From Mactromeris polynyma (Eukaryota > Mollusca > Bivalvia > Venerida > Mactridae): a stretch of 64,000 nucleotides of DNA. Every line of letters begins with the position of its first letter. Positions within the stretch are counted from its first letter, which is position 1. The stretch is taken from the NCBI GenBank assembly GCA_032209605.1, contig JASFXZ010000032.1, positions 7,503,722 through 7,567,721 of the forward strand, in the 5' to 3' direction. The position numbers and the translations under genes were made by a program. The notes below the pieces were generated by a model. The model saw only the letters and a list, made by a program, of their open reading frames with translations. It was not told the origin of the DNA and made no database searches. Positions 59,204 through 64,000 of the stretch are shown here, in pieces.

Positions 59204-59878
59204 ACGATATACAATTAAATAGCCTACATGAATATTGACAGCAGTTCAGCTTAGGTCATATATTCCCATCTAAAGAATATGATAAATGTACAAAGTTTTT
59301 GCAACCAATAGATTCACGTAAACATTGTCTCTGGTGCAATTTACATTCGCTTATTAACTAACAAAAAACGTTATAATTATGTCATACAACTAATTTCCTT
59401 TGCTTAATACCCTCTACCGGGAATTACTGTGCGATCGTTCAAATTCAAGAACACTTACTAGGAAGAATATTTTATCTTATAGTTATAATATTAAATTAAT
59501 TGTGAGTGGCATTATATATTGTCAATTATTTACCATCTAATTGGGCATAAATTGTTTCGGAAAAGTATATTAATCACTCAAATGCCATGTTATCCATTTT
59601 CATATTATAATTGACGTACACAGGATAAAACCTTAGCATGAAGTATCATGTCAGCATGTTTAAATATTCCGACAAAATATTGATAATGTCGACATTAAAT
59701 TTAGACATTGATAGTAAACGAAACACTTATTATGATCGCATCGACTGTGAAAAGGAATTACACTCAAATATATTAATATTAAATCATTAACCTCGCCTTC
59801 TCTGTCGAAGCTACCCCCACCCCACCGACTTCGCCCCAGTTTTAGACAATTGCCGTCAACACATATTTCCAAACTATG

Positions 59879-60060
59879 TACAGTTGAACCTCGTTTAATC
59901 GACAATCTTTAATCCGAATACTTGGTATCATCCGAAATAAATATCAAGTCCCGGTGTATCGTCTTAGGCATGTCAAATTGAAATGGGCTATTCGAAACCA
60001 TGTATTATTCGAAATAAAACTTCGGACCTGATGAATTCGAATGAACGAGGTTCGTGTGTA
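59879..60060 (+). mobile_element. TA-MITE family B, full-length copy
   Basis: TACAGTTGAACCTCGTTTAA ... ATGAACGAGGTTCGTGTGTA. The interior matches 32.86 kb closely (TTGGTATCATCCGAAATAAA, CCATGTATTATTCGAA). Confidence 0.75.
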
Positions 60061-60902
60061 TGCAAAAACGAAACGAAGGATCCAATCAGGAATATATTTT
60101 GAGCTCATTAAATTTGACGGAATGCTATTCCATACTTTATAACTATTGTATGCAAAGACATATTTGAAATAATTTGTTCAACGTTTTATTTGTAGAGATA
60201 AATGTTTTTTGATACTAAGCGCAGATTGTGTGATTTATTTTCTGAGATATTCAGTAAGTCAGTCATATACGGATGATTCCGTTTGACAGATTTCCAAAAG
60301 TATCGCGAACATCAAAACTTCTGACAGTAGTTTTTCAACGACAAGATGATATTTCTATCACACACTTATCAGGAGATTTGCACAATTGGACAATTATCGA
60401 AACATATTTAAAACCTGTCAAATGGTAATGATAAATTCGTTTTGAAGCATCAATTATGTAGAATTGTTCGTAATTGTTTGATATACCGCGCAATATTAGC
60501 AGTCAATTTGAGGCGTATTTGCTCCAACAACGCTGGAATCTATGAACGCCCATGTATAGATGGCTATTGGATACTCTTATCTGTTTTATGTTGCATTTCT
60601 AGTATCAAAGACGTCAGAAAATCGTCGCATTTTTTCTCGTTTTTTTTAGAAAAACAACTTTAAAGTTTTACCCTCCTGTAGTTTTATTACATAGGGGGTT
60701 ATGGAATTGCATTTATTTAAATTATGTGCATTCCAGAACAATATAGGTAGTACAGTTAGAAATACGATAGTAACGATACGTAACGTGTTGCTTGTATGTG
60801 ATTGTTTATGTATGTTGGGTTTATGGAGGTTTCAAACAACTTTACATTCATTTCTGAAACGAAACTAACCAATTCTATGTTAAAACTTGATTTTTCTATG
60901 TC
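60061..60902. other. no gene seen
   Basis: AT-rich non-coding DNA. Confidence 0.35.
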
Positions 60903-61620
60903 GAATGTAGAGATCGTTGTGAGTGCCACCGTGACATATGTTGTTACAATGTAGAGATTGTTGTGAGTATCACGTGACATATGATGATAAACTGTATATA
61001 TTGCTGTGAGTACCACGTGACATATGTTGATACAATGTAGAGATCGTTGTGAGTACCACGTGACATATGTTGTTACAATGTAGAGATCGTTGTGAGTACC
61101 ACGTGACATATGTTGTTACAATGTAGATTGTTGTGAGTATCACGTGATATATGTTGTTACAATTTAGAGATGATTGTGAGTATCACGTGACATATGTTGA
61201 TACAATATAGAGATGATTGTGAGTATCACGTGACATATGATGATAAACTGTATATATTGCTGTGAGTACCACGTGACATATGTTGATACAATGTAGAGAT
61301 CGTTGTGAGTACCACGTGACATATGTTGTTACAATGTAGATATCGTTGTGAGTACCACGTGACATATGTTGTTACAATGTAGATTGTTGTGAGTATCACG
61401 TGATATATGTTGTTACACTTTAGAGATGATTGTGAGTATCACGTGACATATGTTGATACAATATAGAGATGATTGTGAGTATCACGTGACATATGTTGAT
61501 ACAATATAGAGATTGTTGTGAGTATCACGTGACATATGTTGATACAATATAGAGATGATTGTGAGTATCACGTGACATATGTTGATGGTTGTGAGGATCT
61601 GGTGACGTTGACAAAATACC
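60903..61620. repeat. 43-bp satellite, about 16 units, each with CACGTG and CATATG
   Basis: The unit reads ATGTTGTTACAATGTAGAGA then TCGTTGTGAGTACCACGTGA and CAT. Period 43 (CATATG at 61021 and 61064). Shortened units (without AGAGA) occur. A block of about 256 bp is repeated: GATGATAAACTGTATA at 60983 and at 61239. Almost every unit keeps CACGTGACATATG, two E-box hexamers. Three minus-strand frames stay open over parts of it and are by-products. Confidence 0.93.
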
Positions 61621-62285
61621 CAGATCAATGTGAACATCACGTGACGTCTGTTGTCACAACAGGAATGATGTACTGTTCTCACTTCCAAACTGATTAACGA
61701 TATATAATGTGAAAGCGACCGAAAGAAACAATACATTTTACGCCTCAGTTTTTATTTTGTATTACAAACCTACGTAATTAAAGTAATGTTTTTATGCTGA
61801 GTAAAAGTGACTGTTTATGTATTTATTATGAGTATTTCTGCCAAATTTATCAACAAAACATGTTCAATGTGCTACTTACCGCTTTGTAAGTTATGGATAC
61901 TCTTCAAATAGGAGTATGGGTGTTAGAATAATTTCTCAGGGATCGTAAACTATTTTCATGAAATATGTTTTTGTCGCATAATTTAATGGAAATTTTATTT
62001 CAAAATTTGACAACGAATTTGACACTTACTTTCATACAATAACAATGCATTATGACTGAAATGCAAGGTAAATAATGTTTGTTCTCTTGGTACTAAAACT
62101 AGTTTTAGCGCATGTATTTTTCATCTTTCGACAAATATCACAAAATGAGCACGTTGCGAATTTCAAAAATGCGCGTTTTTACCTTAAAACCATCTTTATA
62201 CATTATAATGTCTTTCTAAATCTGTGTGTTTCAATTGATACTAGGAATAATATTTTCAAAGATTGTATGTGTCATATTTTGCATG
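61621..62285. other. no gene seen
   Basis: AT-rich; one more CACGTGACGT occurs at about 61.64 kb just outside the satellite. Confidence 0.35.
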
Positions 62286-62478
62286 TACAGCCAAACCTGT
62301 CTGTAAAGACCACCCATGGGAACAGCAAAATGTGGTATTTGTTTACAGGTGATCTCTATTAACAGATTAAATATCATTGAAAATGGTCTGATGGGAGATA
62401 AAATTGGTGGTCTTTGCAGACAGGTTTTGCAATAGTGGTCTTTGTTCGCAGGTGGTCTTTAACACAGGTTTGACTGTA
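62286..62478. mobile_element. TA-MITE family C ('CAGCCAAACCTG'), full-length copy
   Basis: The left end TACAGCCAAACCTGTCTG, TAAAGACCACC and the right end GGTGGTCTTTAACACAGG, TTTGACTGTA are inverted complements over about 28 bp. It is 193 bp, TA at both ends. The inner TAAAGACCACC is shared with family A, so the two are related. Confidence 0.8.
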
Positions 62479-62819
62479 TATGTTTATTTCTTTGTAATAA
62501 TTGTAAAAATGGTAGTCTCTTCAATTATAGGAGGTAATAAAAGTATATAATAATGGTCAAATACTCATATACGTGTTACACTGTTTAAACATTTATACAC
62601 CTTTAGGTTAATATAGAGCATTCCAGCTTCACGACAATCTTCGGGAATTCTCCAATAACAACTTATTGCTCATATAAAGCTGAAAAAAAAGTAATAAAAG
62701 TGATATAAAAGTATAATATTGGTTAACAAAATTTGTAATTTGAGTAAACAGTATTTTTGCATCTTGTTCATAGTGCGACAGAGATGTTGGATTGGAAGAT
62801 TTACGTAGTTTTTCAATAG

Positions 62820-62966
62820 TACAGTAAACCTCAATAATAAGACCACCCTTGGTACCCTTGAAAACTGTTCTTAATATTGAAGATAAATAAAGAGCAAAGC
62901 AGCAAAAATGGATATGACAATTTTGTTCTTAATTTTTAGGTGGTCTTTAAGTGAGGTTTTACTGTA
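62820..62966. mobile_element. TA-MITE family A, full-length copy
   Basis: TACAGTAAACCTCAATAATA, CCCTTGGTACCCTTGAAAAC and, at the right, GGTGGTCTTTAAGTGAGG, TTTTACTGTA. 147 bp; the interior keeps AAAATGGATATGACAATTTTG. Confidence 0.8.
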
Positions 62967-63828
62967 TTTCTACGGATGACCTACCCGTGGCCCTGCGCTA
63001 ACAACCAGTATTAGCCTGCCCTTGTCACAAGACGGCGACATAGTTAGACTAAATTAGATTGAAATATTCCAAACCGTTTCAAAGATACCGTATTACAAAC
63101 TTCCACGTACATTTTGACCAGCACTCGTATTACAAAACTATTTAAGATACAGCAATACAAGTACTTCTCTATTGTTGATGTAAACACATTAAAACTTTAT
63201 TTAATTGTACTTGTCTCGCAACTTCTGTCGCTGATTCTTTCCTGTTAACTTGATTCAAGATTGGTTTGCACCGCGTGTTTCCGAACGTTTTTTATCATTT
63301 ATTGTGTATGTAATCAATGTATTATTACACTCACAAATCTTCTGGCAGCCAGCAGCCTTAATATTTAATGAACTAGTTGGGAACCTAATGTTATTGATGA
63401 AGACGTATTTTGTCATTTCTATTGAATTAGGGTATACTACTTTAAAACAATATCTATAATGTGTTGTTATCTAGAAATTGTTGTAGCGACATCGTAAGGT
63501 AGCTTGGTGAAGATTTAAACATGATGAAAATTTACAACATCAATACAAGTAATATCTTAAGTCCATAACTTACTTATGTTCGTCCGTTCCATTCGTCAAC
63601 CCGTGCGTCCATTTGTTTGTTCGTCCGTCCGTTCGAACCGATTTACAACTAGATGGCGTAAAACAAACATTAAAAAGCCATATGTTAGAACAATGACCAA
63701 CATGTGAAAGAGAAAACCACGTATTTGGGCAGTAAAATATTGGATCATGACGGCATACATGTATATCCAAGTTCCCAGTAAAAGGGGACAGTTTATAGAG
63801 CGATTGGGGGTATTAAGACTGCGGAAGA
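62967..63828. other. no gene seen
   Basis: A short GTCCGT/GTTCGTCC-rich patch lies at 63.58-63.64 kb. Overlapping minus frames at 63.57-63.90 kb show no domain. Confidence 0.35.
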
Positions 63829-63902
63829 ATCTCGCCCTTTCCAGGATTCTCGCCCATTCCGGCATTCTCGCCATTCCAGGATTCTCGCCCATTCCGGGAT
63901 TC
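63829..63902. repeat. 16-17 bp minisatellite (ATTCTCGCCCATTCCGG)
   Basis: About 4.5 imperfect units: CTCGCCCTTTCCAGGATT, CTCGCCCATTCCGGCATT, CTCGCCATTCCAGGATT, CTCGCCCATTCCGGGATT. Confidence 0.85.
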
Positions 63903-64000
63903 ATACCTGAGACCCTTTGATTCCTGACTCACTTGCCACAAATGTTTACATCGATTAAACAATTCATCATGGACATAAACTCATATTTACAAAAAGGCGA

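Overview
This window is nuclear DNA from an animal, most likely a lophotrochozoan and probably a bivalve mollusc. The evidence is a Snail/Scratch-superfamily zinc-finger gene split by a large phase-1 intron, an AT-rich background, long gene-free stretches, many tRNA-derived SINEs (several carrying what looks like the Nin-DC core seen in marine invertebrates), many small TA-flanked inverted-repeat elements, and abundant minisatellites. The species cannot be fixed from the sequence alone.

Only one protein-coding gene can be supported. It lies on the minus strand and encodes a Scratch-type transcription factor of 341 residues in two coding exons. Exon 1 (11814 to 11595) starts with a SNAG-type repressor peptide (MPKAFLL) and has an in-frame stop 36 nt upstream. 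Exon 2 (4122 to 3317) carries a Ser/Thr-rich linker and five zinc fingers, ending at TAA. Donor and acceptor phases agree (phase 1) across a 7,472-bp intron, which holds an AT-rich microsatellite and a roughly 400-bp CAA/CAG array.

Layout: 1-3.3 kb is the 3' flank of the gene, with a 20-bp minisatellite and a GC-rich element with an exact 8-bp target duplication. 3.3-11.8 kb is the scratch gene. 11.8-12.4 kb is the probable promoter/5'UTR. From 12.4 kb to the end no gene was recognised. That stretch holds dispersed repeats (SINEs; at least three related TA-flanked MITE families resembling pogo/Tigger derivatives; an unclassified family with three copies at 18.6, 50.1 and 54.9 kb) and a dense run of unrelated minisatellites between 30.2 and 40.7 kb, with further arrays at 47.9, 57.5 and 61 kb. 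Three exact CAGGTGGCGCT motifs at 20.9, 25.9 and 27.1 kb in unrelated contexts resemble CTCF sites and also contain the Snail/Scratch E-box CAGGTG.

Most small open reading frames in the window are chance or are products of tandem repeats, especially where the unit length is a multiple of three, and are not annotated. I saw no rRNA, no convincing functional tRNA gene, no CRISPR, no viral genes and no bacterial sequence. No new multi-gene system is present. The most notable items are the CTCF-like motif cluster, the new three-copy repeat family, a chimeric MITE, a SINE-associated minisatellite and an E-box-bearing satellite.
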